Source of the DNA: Croceimicrobium sp965658275
GTDB taxonomy: Bacteria; Bacteroidota; Bacteroidia; Flavobacteriales; Schleiferiaceae
Length of the DNA: 64,000 bases
Assembly: GCA_965658275.1 (NCBI GenBank)
Contig: CBFHRN010000002.1
Span: forward strand, 1 to 64,000
Direction: 5' to 3'
The notes beneath the pieces were generated by a model, which ran no database searches, was not told where the DNA came from, and worked only from the letters and a program-made list of their open reading frames with translations. This document shows, piece after piece, positions 32,456 through 40,837 of this stretch. The first letter of the stretch is position 1. Every line of letters starts with the position of its first letter. A program made the position numbers and the translations under genes.

Positions 32456-33994
32456 TTACTGGGCCCATAATTCTCTATCTAAACTACGGAATTGAACAGC
32501 CTCAGCAATATGACTAGCTCTTATACTTTGACACCTTTCTAAGTCAGCTATCGTTCGCGCCACCTTTAATATGCGATCATAGGCCCTGCCACTTAAATTT
32601 AAACGTTCCATTGCCCGTTTAAGAAGGGCTCGACTAGCATCATCCAAAACACAGACCTTCCGCAATTGAGAACTACTCATCTGGGAATTAAAAAAGATCT
32701 CTTGACTTGAATTAAAGCGTTCTTCCTGGAACTTTCGTGCTCCTTCGACCCTCTCCTGAATAAGGAGACTATTTTCCTCCTTTGTTGTAGAGGATATTGC
32801 CTCAAAACTTACCGGTGTTACCTCAACATGCAAATCAATTCTATCCAATAAAGGACCGGATATCTTCGTCAAATACTTCTGAACTGCCCCCGGTGAGCAC
32901 ACACATTCTCTTTCAGGATGATTAAAATAACCACAAGGACAGGGATTCATAGAGGCAACCAACATAAAGGAGGCGGGGAAGTCAACAGAAATTCGAGCTC
33001 GACTAATAGTAACCTTCCGCTCTTCCATAGGCTGTCTTAGGACCTCCAGGACCGATCTTTTGAACTCCGGCAACTCATCTAAAAACAATATTCCATTATG
33101 CGCCAGGCTAATCTCGCCGGGCTGAGGATAAGCACCACCTCCTACAAGAGCAACATCGGAAATAGAATGATGCGGAGAACGAAAGGGCCTTTCTGTCACT
33201 AAACTCTGTTTGGAGCTCAACTTACCAGCAACAGAATGGACCTTAGTAGTTTCAATGGCCTCAAGACGGTTCATCGCTGGAAGGATACCCGCCATTCTTT
33301 TTGCAAGCATTGTCTTCCCTGCACCAGGCGGCCCAATCAGAAGAACATTGTGACCTCCGGCTGCTGCAACCTCTAGAGCTCTTTTAACATTAACCTGACC
33401 TTTCACTTCTGAAAAATCAGGAAGTCCCTTTTCATCTAATCCAACCACGCTTATCTTACTTAGAGTATTTTGAGGTGGAATAAGCCTCTTTCCCTTAAAA
33501 TGATCTAACACCTCTACTAAATTGGATGCTGGGAATATTTTAATACCCTCCACAACGGAAGCTTCCAGACTATTCTTTTTAGGTATCACAACATATCTAA
33601 AGCCGTTGTTTTTAGCCTGTAATACGATTGGCAAAATACCCCGTACGGGTAATAAATCACCATCCAATGAAAGCTCACCAACAAATAAATATTCGGTTAA
33701 ACCTCTAAGCTTTTCTTGACCTGATGCCGACAAAATGGTCATTGCAATAGGAAGATCATATGCCGAACCTTCTTTACGAATATCCGCGGGAGATAAGTTA
33801 ATAGTAATACGAAGGCCGGGCCATTTGTAACGATTATTTAAAAGGGCTGCATAGATCCGGTGCTGACTTTCTTTTATCGCTGAATCTGGCAAGCCTACCA
33901 AATGGTAATTGATCCCACGCCCCACATTGGCCTCAACTGTGACAATCGAAGCCTCTACGCCTAAAACAGCACTACTATAGGTTTTTGAAAGCAT
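32456..33994 (-). CDS. YifB/ComM-family Mg-chelatase-like AAA+ ATPase
   Basis: 512 residues. ComM is a hexameric helicase that drives branch migration in natural transformation; YifB is the E. coli name. The N-terminal Lon-like (ChlI) domain has VGLPDSAIKESQHRIYAAL and DLPIAMTILSASGQ. The Walker A site is LLIGPPGAGKTMLAKR, Walker B is ILFLDELPEF, and the CG-rich insert MNPCPCGYFNHPERECVCSPG with paired cysteines is typical. The C-terminal YifB domain has LSGRAYDRILKVARTIADLE. recA lies nearby on the other strand. Confidence 0.92.
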   Translation of the reverse strand: MLSKTYSSAVLGVEASIVTVEANVGRGINYHLVGLPDSAIKESQHRIYAALLNNRYKWPGLRITINLSPADIRKEGSAYDLPIAMTILSASGQEKLRGLTEYLFVGELSLDGDLLPVRGILPIVLQAKNNGFRYVVIPKKNSLEASVVEGIKIFPASNLVEVLDHFKGKRLIPPQNTLSKISVVGLDEKGLPDFSEVKGQVNVKRALEVAAAGGHNVLLIGPPGAGKTMLAKRMAGILPAMNRLEAIETTKVHSVAGKLSSKQSLVTERPFRSPHHSISDVALVGGGAYPQPGEISLAHNGILFLDELPEFKRSVLEVLRQPMEERKVTISRARISVDFPASFMLVASMNPCPCGYFNHPERECVCSPGAVQKYLTKISGPLLDRIDLHVEVTPVSFEAISSTTKEENSLLIQERVEGARKFQEERFNSSQEIFFNSQMSSSQLRKVCVLDDASRALLKRAMERLNLSGRAYDRILKVARTIADLERCQSIRASHIAEAVQFRSLDRELWAQ

Positions 33995-34086
33995 TATATA
34001 TCGAATTTACAGGTATTCTTATGGCACTTTTTAAAATCAAAAAATATAATTAACAACACCATTATTTCAGGTTAATCGAAATTATA

Positions 34087-34094
34087 TAAATTTG
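34087..34094 (+). promoter_or_regulatory. -7 promoter box for the 85-residue protein gene
   Basis: TAAATTTG matches TAnnTTTG exactly; the ATG at 34145 lies 50 bases downstream. Confidence 0.5.
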
Positions 34095-34144
34095 TATACC
34101 CGATTCGGGAAAGAATAAATTAGAAACATTTAAAAATTGATTGA

Positions 34145-34402
34145 ATGTCTAGAGCACCAAAATCAGCTCATACTCCTAAACAGGTAGCAGAGTATTTAAA
34201 AAATCAAATTGCTATCCGTGGCGAAAAAGGACTTAAATCTGCTTTTGCCAACCAATTTTTTACTCATTTCAGTACAGAAGAAATTGAAGACTTACACGCT
34301 TCTTTTCAAAAAGAACTGCAGAATCGCTCCGAAGCCGAAATTCAGCGATTACGTGAAATGCTAGAAGCTAAAAGTGGGAAAACCGTAGAATTGAAAGATT
34401 AA
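34145..34402 (+). CDS. Small helical protein, unknown
   Basis: 85 residues, highly charged and helical: MSRAPKSAHTPKQVAEYLKN, IAIRGEKGLKSAFANQFF, THFSTEEIEDLHASFQKEL, and a final coiled stretch EAEIQRLREMLEAKSG. No family recognised. It has its own -7 box and is followed by a terminator, so it is a single-gene unit between the yifB-like gene and recA. Its clean signals argue that it is real. Confidence 0.7.
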   Translation: MSRAPKSAHTPKQVAEYLKNQIAIRGEKGLKSAFANQFFTHFSTEEIEDLHASFQKELQNRSEAEIQRLREMLEAKSGKTVELKD

Positions 34403-34433
34403 CTATCCACACTTTAAACATTTAAAAGCACTT

Positions 34434-34470
34434 AAGGCTCAGCATTAAAATGTTTGAGCCTTTTTTCTTT
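34434..34470 (+). terminator. Terminator before recA
   Basis: Stem AAGGCTCA / TGAGCCTT (34434-34441 and 34455-34462) with an inner CATT/AATG pairing, followed by TTTTTTCTTT. Confidence 0.8.
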
Positions 34471-34492
34471 ATGTAAGGAACTTAAAGCATCT

Positions 34493-34500
34493 TATATTTG
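34493..34500 (+). promoter_or_regulatory. -7 promoter box for recA
   Basis: TATATTTG, exact TAnnTTTG match, ending 21 bases before the recA ATG at 34522. An in-frame TTG at 34498 lies inside the box and so cannot be the start. No LexA-type box is evident. Confidence 0.6.
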
Positions 34501-34521
34501 TATTCCAAATACGTAGACAAA

Positions 34522-35520
34522 ATGAGCGACGACAAAAACGCCAAATTAAAAGCACTAAAGCTTACCCTAGACAAGATGGACAAAACCTACGGCAAAGGTG
34601 CCGTAATGAGAATGGGAGATAGTCCAGTTGAAAAAATCGACACTATTCCATCCGGCTCATTAGGTCTAGATATAGCACTTGGCGTTGAAGGATACCCGAA
34701 AGGAAGAATTGTGGAAATCTACGGTCCCGAAAGTTCAGGTAAAACTACGCTCACGCTACACGCCATTGCAGAAGTGCAAAAACAGGGTGGCATTGCTGCC
34801 TTTATTGATGCTGAGCACGCTTTCGATCGCAATTACGCGGAAAACCTTGGCATTGACACAGAAGAGTTAATAATCTCGCAACCAGACAATGGTGAACAAG
34901 CTTTGGAAATCGCAGACAACCTTATTCGTTCTGGAGCGATTGATCTACTAATTATCGACTCAGTAGCCGCACTTACGCCAAAGAGCGAGATTGAAGGTGA
35001 GATGGGAGATAGTAAAATGGGGCTTCAAGCTCGTTTGATGTCTCAGGCATTACGTAAACTAACTGGAACCATTAGTAAAACCAATTGTTGCTGTATTTTC
35101 ATTAACCAACTACGTGAAAAAATTGGAGTAATGTTCGGTAATCCCGAAACTACCACAGGTGGTAATGCCTTGAAGTTCTATTCCTCGGTTCGACTTGATA
35201 TTCGTCGTATCTCTCAAATTAAAGATGCAGAAGGTGTTTCTGGAAACCGAGCTCGCGTGAAAGTGGTGAAAAACAAGGTTGCTCCACCATTCCGTCAAAC
35301 CGAATTCGATATTATATACGGTCATGGAATTTCTAAAGTGGGAGAAATTATTGACCTTGGAGTAGAGCATGAAATTGTGAAAAAATCAGGAAGCTGGTTT
35401 AGCTATGGCGACACGAAATTAGGTCAAGGTAGAGACGCTGTTCGTCAATTGTTAGAAGACAACCCGGAATTAGCTGATGAAATAGAGGCTAAAATCAAAG
35501 TAAGCATCAACGAAAAATAA
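34522..35520 (+). CDS. recA: Recombinase RecA
   Basis: ATP-dependent strand-exchange protein for homologous recombination and repair. 332 residues from the ATG at 34522 (MSDDKNAKLKALKLTLDKMD). The Walker A motif GPESSGKTT is at residues 68-76; LLIIDSVAALTP is Walker B; QALRKLTGTI and INQLREKIGVMFGNPETTTGG are the signature and loop L2. The C terminus is short for the family (ends IKVSINEK), without the long acidic tail of proteobacterial RecA. Monocistronic, with its own promoter box and terminator. Confidence 0.97.
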   Translation: MSDDKNAKLKALKLTLDKMDKTYGKGAVMRMGDSPVEKIDTIPSGSLGLDIALGVEGYPKGRIVEIYGPESSGKTTLTLHAIAEVQKQGGIAAFIDAEHAFDRNYAENLGIDTEELIISQPDNGEQALEIADNLIRSGAIDLLIIDSVAALTPKSEIEGEMGDSKMGLQARLMSQALRKLTGTISKTNCCCIFINQLREKIGVMFGNPETTTGGNALKFYSSVRLDIRRISQIKDAEGVSGNRARVKVVKNKVAPPFRQTEFDIIYGHGISKVGEIIDLGVEHEIVKKSGSWFSYGDTKLGQGRDAVRQLLEDNPELADEIEAKIKVSINEK

Positions 35521-35527
35521 ACTACTA

Positions 35528-35551
35528 AAGCCGGTTTCAAGCCGGCTTTTT
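35528..35551 (+). terminator. Terminator after recA
   Basis: Stem AAGCCGG / CCGGCTT (35528-35534 and 35542-35548) with a seven-base loop, then a T run that merges into the next gene's -7 box. Confidence 0.85.
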
Positions 35552-35558
35552 ACTTTCG
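35551..35558 (+). promoter_or_regulatory. -7-like box four bases before an ATG (leaderless candidate)
   Basis: TACTTTCG, one mismatch to TAnnTTTG, followed by TATC and ATG at 35563. It directly abuts the recA terminator T run. Confidence 0.4.
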
Positions 35559-35562
35559 TATC

Positions 35563-36618
35563 ATGATAAGATTACGTCACCTCCTTTTTCTTTCTCTGAC
35601 CATCTTGGTTTCTGCTTGTAATTCCAACGAACCGGCCAAAAAAGAAAACTTGCAAAATGCAAAAAGCGAAGACAATCCACTTCTTCAAAATCAAGAGCAG
35701 GCTCCCGAAAGACTAGACTCATTGGATGCAGTCTTACAACAAGATCCCAACAACATTGAAGCACTCGTTTTAAGAGGCGCAAAGAGATTGCAAAGAGGGG
35801 ACTTACAGAATGCATTATTCGATTTTCAAAGAGCTAAGGAAATAGACTCTACAAATGCCGAAATGCTTTTATTGTTGGGTGACCTTTACATGCGCCGTAA
35901 TCAAAGTCGACAAGCTAGAGATGCCTGGTTATCCTGCGCCAACAACAATCCAAAAGCTGTGGATTGCCGCATAAACCTTGGTCGTTTATACGCCAGTATT
36001 CAAGACTACAAACCTGCGCTAGAGTTCTTAAACCAAGCTATTGAAATTGACGCTTATAACGCCGAAGCACACCTGCTAAAAGGCGTTGTTATTCGAGATG
36101 GTGTGCAAGACACCAACCTGGCCTTAACTTTTATTCAAAGAGCCACAGAACTGGACCAACAATATGTAGAGGCATTAGACTTAATGGGTGTTACTCTAGC
36201 GAACAAAGGGGACACACTAGCTCCATACTACTACAATCGCATTCTAAAGATTAGCCCAGAGCGATGGGATATTCATTACAAATTGGGTGTTTACTACATG
36301 GATCAAGATGAAATCAATAAGGCTATTGAACAGTATACTAAAGCCACTCAATTAAACCCGTACGATTCAGACAGCTATTACAATTTGGGCTACATCTTCA
36401 CCACAACTGTAAAGGATTATCGTGAAGCTAAAAACTACTTCACAAAATCCATTGAAGCAAAGCCCGACAATAACTACAAAGCCTTTTACGGAAGGGGATT
36501 TGCTTACGAAATGTTAGGTGATGTCATTAATGCCGAAAAAGACTATTTAAAATCGCTGGAGCTATTGCCTTTGTACCAACCTGCAAAATTGGGTTTAGCC
36601 CGAATTCGTAACAAATAA
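35563..36618 (+). CDS. TPR-repeat lipoprotein
   Basis: 351 residues. A lipobox (TILVSAC) marks it as a lipoprotein; the low-complexity Asn/Glu/Gln region after it is a linker. From about residue 45 to the end there are about eight tetratricopeptide repeats, for example EALVLRGAKRLQRGDLQNAL, YNAEAHLLKGVVIRDG, WDIHYKLGVYYMDQDEINKA and DSYYNLGYIFTTTVKDYREA. TPR arrays are protein-binding scaffolds; the partner is not known. It overlaps the next small gene by one base (TAATG). Confidence 0.82.
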   Translation: MIRLRHLLFLSLTILVSACNSNEPAKKENLQNAKSEDNPLLQNQEQAPERLDSLDAVLQQDPNNIEALVLRGAKRLQRGDLQNALFDFQRAKEIDSTNAEMLLLLGDLYMRRNQSRQARDAWLSCANNNPKAVDCRINLGRLYASIQDYKPALEFLNQAIEIDAYNAEAHLLKGVVIRDGVQDTNLALTFIQRATELDQQYVEALDLMGVTLANKGDTLAPYYYNRILKISPERWDIHYKLGVYYMDQDEINKAIEQYTKATQLNPYDSDSYYNLGYIFTTTVKDYREAKNYFTKSIEAKPDNNYKAFYGRGFAYEMLGDVINAEKDYLKSLELLPLYQPAKLGLARIRNK

Positions 36619-36914
36619 TGAAATGGTACTCCAATAAAAACTGGGACGAGCAAACACACGGTGAGTTCTACAAAAATTACCGAGAGGCAAGTCCAGAATT
36701 GCAAGCCAAAGCACTCATCAAGCAGGCGGATTTATTGAGTAGACACTTGGACAATAGTACATTAAAAGCAGCTGAATCGCTGTTAATCCTTTGGATTAAA
36801 GATCATTTTAATAAGGAGGATGCTAGCGAAGTCTATTCTTTAATGGCAACTATCTGCCAAAGAATAGGCGATCATCATAGAGCTCAAGAATTTGAGTTAA
36901 AAGCTAAAGCTTAG
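36618..36914 (+). CDS. Small TPR-like helical protein
   Basis: 98 residues, all helical: EASPELQAKALIKQADLLSR, TLKAAESLLILWIKDHF, EVYSLMATICQRIGDHHRAQ. The last part looks like one degenerate tetratricopeptide repeat. Its ATG overlaps the stop of the TPR lipoprotein, so the two are translated together and may interact. No signal peptide, so it stays in the cytoplasm. Its TAG shares four bases (TTAG) with the stop of the convergent phosphodiesterase gene. Confidence 0.65.
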   Translation: MKWYSNKNWDEQTHGEFYKNYREASPELQAKALIKQADLLSRHLDNSTLKAAESLLILWIKDHFNKEDASEVYSLMATICQRIGDHHRAQEFELKAKA

Positions 36915-37801
36915 AATTTTCCTAAAGCACTAATTAATCGGGCCGGATAGTCGGTAATAATTCCATCAACACCTAGAGACTTAAGGCACTGTGCTTCCTC
37001 AATTTCATTTACCGTCCAAGGAATCACCATAGCGTTTAGGGCTTTTAAATCACGAAGGAATTTGGTATTAACCAAACTATAATGAGGACTAACAATATTG
37101 GGTACAAATCCAAGTTCAGTAAGTTCTTCCTTTAAACTCAAAGCATCTTCTGGAATAAGATAAGCCAATCGAATATCAGGACGATTCTCATGTAAATACT
37201 GCAAGACACGTACATCGAAGCTCTGAATTATCAGACGCTTACCTAAACTTGCCTTATCTAAAACGGCAAGAACTAAATCTGTAAAGGTTTTATAATCAGG
37301 ACTAAAGGAATTATCCCATTCTGGACGTGATTTTATCTCAATATTATAATAAGGCAAATCACGACCCATCATCAGGGAGGACTCCTCACAGGCACTTAGT
37401 AAATCAATCAGCCTAGGCTTAACTGCTCTTTGGCTGCTTTGCGCTGGAAATCCGCGATTCTTTTTGGACCCGCAATCAAAAGACTCAATCTGAGCATAGG
37501 TCAGCTTAAATAAATTGATTTTCGAGCTATCCGAAAGTTCTTGGCCATTCTTACCTAAGCAAATTTCTGGGTTTAAAAAGGGCTCATGAGAAACCACCAC
37601 TTGCGAATCGGCGCTTATCACCACATCCATTTCAAGACTAACTACACCCTCTTGCAATGCCCTAAGCATTGCTGGAATAGTATTCTCTGGCGCCTCACCG
37701 CGCGCACCACGATGACCTTGCCAATCAAAAGGTTTTTCAAGGGTCCCCGTTTTGCACGCTGAAAAAAATACTGCTAAAACAAGAACTAGTGCCTTTCTCA
37801 T
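36911..37801 (-). CDS. Glycerophosphodiester phosphodiesterase family lipoprotein
   Basis: Hydrolyses glycerophosphodiesters to glycerol-3-phosphate and an alcohol. 296 residues with a signal peptide and lipobox FFSAC. The GDPD TIM barrel has GHRGARGEAPENTIPAML (catalytic His and Glu), SLEMDVV (metal ligands), VVSHEPFLN (second catalytic His), YNIEIKSRPEW, and the closing VNEIEEAQCLKSLGVDGIIT. All expected active-site residues are present. It overlaps the upstream SDR gene by four bases, so they form a two-gene operon. Confidence 0.9.
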   Translation of the reverse strand: MRKALVLVLAVFFSACKTGTLEKPFDWQGHRGARGEAPENTIPAMLRALQEGVVSLEMDVVISADSQVVVSHEPFLNPEICLGKNGQELSDSSKINLFKLTYAQIESFDCGSKKNRGFPAQSSQRAVKPRLIDLLSACEESSLMMGRDLPYYNIEIKSRPEWDNSFSPDYKTFTDLVLAVLDKASLGKRLIIQSFDVRVLQYLHENRPDIRLAYLIPEDALSLKEELTELGFVPNIVSPHYSLVNTKFLRDLKALNAMVIPWTVNEIEEAQCLKSLGVDGIITDYPARLISALGKF

Positions 37802-38670
37802 TTTCCCTTGCGTGTTGCCTCACCAATCCAATCCCACATCTCATCAGGTACTGCCTCTAAGAAATTAAGCTCACCCGCTCCAAGTAGCCATTCACCACCG
37901 TCAATTGTAACGATTTCACCGTTCATATAGGCGGCAAAATCACTGACCAAAAAGGCAGCTAAATTCGCTAACTCTTGTCGTTCTCCCGCTCTTTTTAGTG
38001 GTACCTGGTTCTCAATTTTAAGCATATCGGGAATATCGCCCGGTAATAAACGACTCCATGCTCCTTCCGTAGGAAAGGGTCCTGGAGCAATAGCATTGAA
38101 TCGAATACCATATCGAGCCCACTCTACAGCTAAGGAACGTGTCATGGCTGAAACACCAGCTTTAGCCATGGCCGATGGAACAACAAAGGCAGATCCTGTT
38201 GCCGCATAGGTCGTAGTAATATTTAAAACCACTTTACCCTTTTCCTCAGACTTAATCCAATGCTTCCCAAAGGCCAGCGTACAGTTTTTAGTCCCTTTAA
38301 GCACAATATCAATAACCGCATCAAAAGCTCCTGGAGATAACCTTTCGGTTGGACTTATAAAGTTTCCAGCGGCATTATTGAGCAGAACATCAACCTTGCC
38401 ATAATGCCCTAAAACGGCGTCGCGCATTTTTTCAACTTGGTCGAATTGACGAACATCGCATGGAAAGTAAAAAACCTCCCCGCCCTTTTCTTTCATCATT
38501 TCTTCGGCGGCCTTGGACAACACCTCTTCTCTCCTTCCGCAGATTGCCAATTTTGCACCGAGCTCCAAAAAATATTCACCCATGGAACGACCCAATCCAG
38601 TACCTCCGCCTGTAATCATAATTACTTTGCCGTCAAGAGCACCATCGCGTAGCATACCGCTAGTATTCAT
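37798..38670 (-). CDS. SDR oxidoreductase, 2,4-dienoyl-CoA reductase type
   Basis: NADPH-dependent short-chain reductase of 290 residues. The cofactor site TGGGTGLG is at 20-27, NNAAGNFI follows the fourth strand, and APGPFPTEGA closes the pocket. The usual YxxxK is altered: the segment reads PSAMAKAG, with Ser in place of Tyr. This is the pattern of the peroxisomal 2,4-dienoyl-CoA reductase branch, which supports a role in breakdown of unsaturated fatty acids. A second start at M6 is possible. Four-base overlap with the downstream phosphodiesterase gene. Confidence 0.8.
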   Translation of the reverse strand: MNTSGMLRDGALDGKVIMITGGGTGLGRSMGEYFLELGAKLAICGRREEVLSKAAEEMMKEKGGEVFYFPCDVRQFDQVEKMRDAVLGHYGKVDVLLNNAAGNFISPTERLSPGAFDAVIDIVLKGTKNCTLAFGKHWIKSEEKGKVVLNITTTYAATGSAFVVPSAMAKAGVSAMTRSLAVEWARYGIRFNAIAPGPFPTEGAWSRLLPGDIPDMLKIENQVPLKRAGERQELANLAAFLVSDFAAYMNGEIVTIDGGEWLLGAGELNFLEAVPDEMWDWIGEATRKGK

Positions 38671-38779
38671 TTTAATTTAATTAGTTCATGCGCAAGATAA
38701 GTATTATCCAATGGTACTCGCATTAATAATTGAGTAAGCCTGAAAATTCAGACCTTTACCCAAAAAGCATCATAAATTA

Positions 38780-40837
38780 ATGGAGAAGGAAACGCTCATT
38801 CCACAAGCCAAAGAAATATTGCATGAACTTACCATGCATAACCACAAACGCATCGACCCCTATTTCTGGTTGCGTGAGCGGGAAAACCCCGAGACTATCG
38901 CCTACTTGGAATCTGAAAATGCTTATCGCGAAAAGCAAACGGCTCATATAAAGGGATTTGAAGAAGATCTTTTTCAAGAAATGAAAGCTCGGATTAAGGA
39001 AGACGACAGCTCTGTTCCTTATTTCCGAAATAACTATTGGTATTATGTGCGCTATGATCAAGGAAAAGAGCACCCTATTTATTGTCGGAAGCAAGGGAGC
39101 ATGGAAGCTACTGAGGAGATAATTTTAGATGCTAATGTGGGGGCATCCGAGCATGAGTATTATCAAGTAGGAGGTATGAGTATTTCACCTGATAACCAAT
39201 GGCTAGCCTTTGGACTTGATACAGTAGGCAGGCGAATCAATTCCATACACTTCAAAAACCTAGAGTCGGGCGAAATACTGGAAGAGCATTTGGAAAATAA
39301 TACCGGCTCTTGCTCTTGGAGCAGCGACGGCAAATTCATATTCTACACCCAAAAAGACGAAACATTAAGAGCCTTTAAGGTTCTACGACACCAGTTTGGA
39401 ACTAAAGTCAGCTCGGATAAGGAAATTTATACGGAAGAGGACCCGACCTTTATTTGCTCTTGTTACAAAAGCAAAAGCCAGGAATACATAATCATCGGAA
39501 GCCATAGCACGGTTTCAAATGAATACCGATATCTGTCTGCCTCCCGGCCCGAAGGTCAATTTGCATTAATCCAACCGAGAGAAAGAGATTTAGAATACTC
39601 AGTAGCGCACTTTGGAGATCATTGGTACATCCGGACCAATTACAATAAGGCGCAAAACTTCTGTTTGATGCGTTGCCCCATCGAAAAAGGACTTAAGGAA
39701 AATTGGGAAACGGTAATCGATCATCGGCCTGAAGTTTACTTGGAGGGCATCGAAATATTCCGAGATTTTCTAGTTATTGAAGAACGGGAAATGGGACTTA
39801 CTAAAATTAGGATCAAACGATGGGACGACAGTGATGATCATTATTTAAAATTCGAAAGCGAAACCTACACGGCCGGCACGGGTCTCAATTTGGATTTCGA
39901 TTCCCAAAAATTACGTTTCTATTACTCAAGTCTTGTGGAGCCCTATTCCGTGGTCGAATATGACATGATGGATAGGTCTAAGAAAACATTAAAGCAGCAA
40001 CCTGTTTTAGGCAATTTTGACGCTAGAAACTATCGCGAAGAACGTCATTGGTTTGAGGGTCATGATGGTAAACAAATACCGGTATCACTGGTCTACCACA
40101 AAGATCACAGCCCTAAAAATGAGGCGCAAAACCTACTTTTATACGCTTATGGATCCTATGGCTACACGATCGAACCCTCTTTCTCTACCACACGACTCAG
40201 CTTGTTAAATCGAGGCTTCACTTTTGCTATTGCCCATATTCGAGGCGGCCAATATTTAGGTCGCGAATGGTATGAAGAGGGAAAAATGCTTAACAAAAAA
40301 AACACCTTCGAAGACTTTATTTCGGTCGCCCAAGGACTAACCGAAATAAATTACACTTCGGCCAAAAAGTTATTCGCCATGGGTGGAAGCGCTGGTGGTC
40401 TATTAATGGGAGCAGTAATAAACCAAGCTCCTCAGCTATTTAAGGCAGTAATTGCTGCAGTTCCATTTGTGGATGTAGTAAGTACTATGTTAGACGAAAG
40501 CATTCCTTTAACCACTGGGGAATATGACGAATGGGGAAATCCTAATAATGAAGAATATTACCACTATATGCTATCGTATAGTCCTTACGACCAGGTAAGG
40601 CACCAAGAGTACCCCAATCTTTTAATAACTACCGGTCTGCATGATTCCCAAGTCCAATATTGGGAACCGGCAAAGTGGTGCGCAAAGCTTCGTAAATATA
40701 AGAAGGGCAACTCATTGGTACTGATGTACACAAATATGAGCAGCGGCCATGGTGGTGCAAGTGGGCGTTTTGAAGCCTTGAAGGAGACAGCAATGGAATA
40801 TAGTTTTTTACTTTGGCAAGCAGGAATCGAGAAATAA
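38780..40837 (+). CDS. Oligopeptidase B (prolyl oligopeptidase family, S9A)
   Basis: Serine peptidase that cuts short peptides after basic residues; no signal peptide, so cytoplasmic. 685 residues, normal for the family. The N-terminal part (about 1-420) is the seven-bladed propeller that filters substrates, starting with RIDPYFWLRER. The hydrolase domain has IRGGQYLGREWYEEGK and the nucleophile Ser about 537 in MGGSAGGLLMG. The Asp is in TTGLHDSQVQYWEP (about 622) and the His in SSGHGGASGRF (about 656). The next gene begins within its last 25 bases. Confidence 0.92.
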   Translation: MEKETLIPQAKEILHELTMHNHKRIDPYFWLRERENPETIAYLESENAYREKQTAHIKGFEEDLFQEMKARIKEDDSSVPYFRNNYWYYVRYDQGKEHPIYCRKQGSMEATEEIILDANVGASEHEYYQVGGMSISPDNQWLAFGLDTVGRRINSIHFKNLESGEILEEHLENNTGSCSWSSDGKFIFYTQKDETLRAFKVLRHQFGTKVSSDKEIYTEEDPTFICSCYKSKSQEYIIIGSHSTVSNEYRYLSASRPEGQFALIQPRERDLEYSVAHFGDHWYIRTNYNKAQNFCLMRCPIEKGLKENWETVIDHRPEVYLEGIEIFRDFLVIEEREMGLTKIRIKRWDDSDDHYLKFESETYTAGTGLNLDFDSQKLRFYYSSLVEPYSVVEYDMMDRSKKTLKQQPVLGNFDARNYREERHWFEGHDGKQIPVSLVYHKDHSPKNEAQNLLLYAYGSYGYTIEPSFSTTRLSLLNRGFTFAIAHIRGGQYLGREWYEEGKMLNKKNTFEDFISVAQGLTEINYTSAKKLFAMGGSAGGLLMGAVINQAPQLFKAVIAAVPFVDVVSTMLDESIPLTTGEYDEWGNPNNEEYYHYMLSYSPYDQVRHQEYPNLLITTGLHDSQVQYWEPAKWCAKLRKYKKGNSLVLMYTNMSSGHGGASGRFEALKETAMEYSFLLWQAGIEK

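Noticed and set aside
34498..34521. recA start at TTG 34498
   Set aside because: That codon lies inside the -7 box TATATTTG; the ATG at 34522 gives the standard RecA N terminus.
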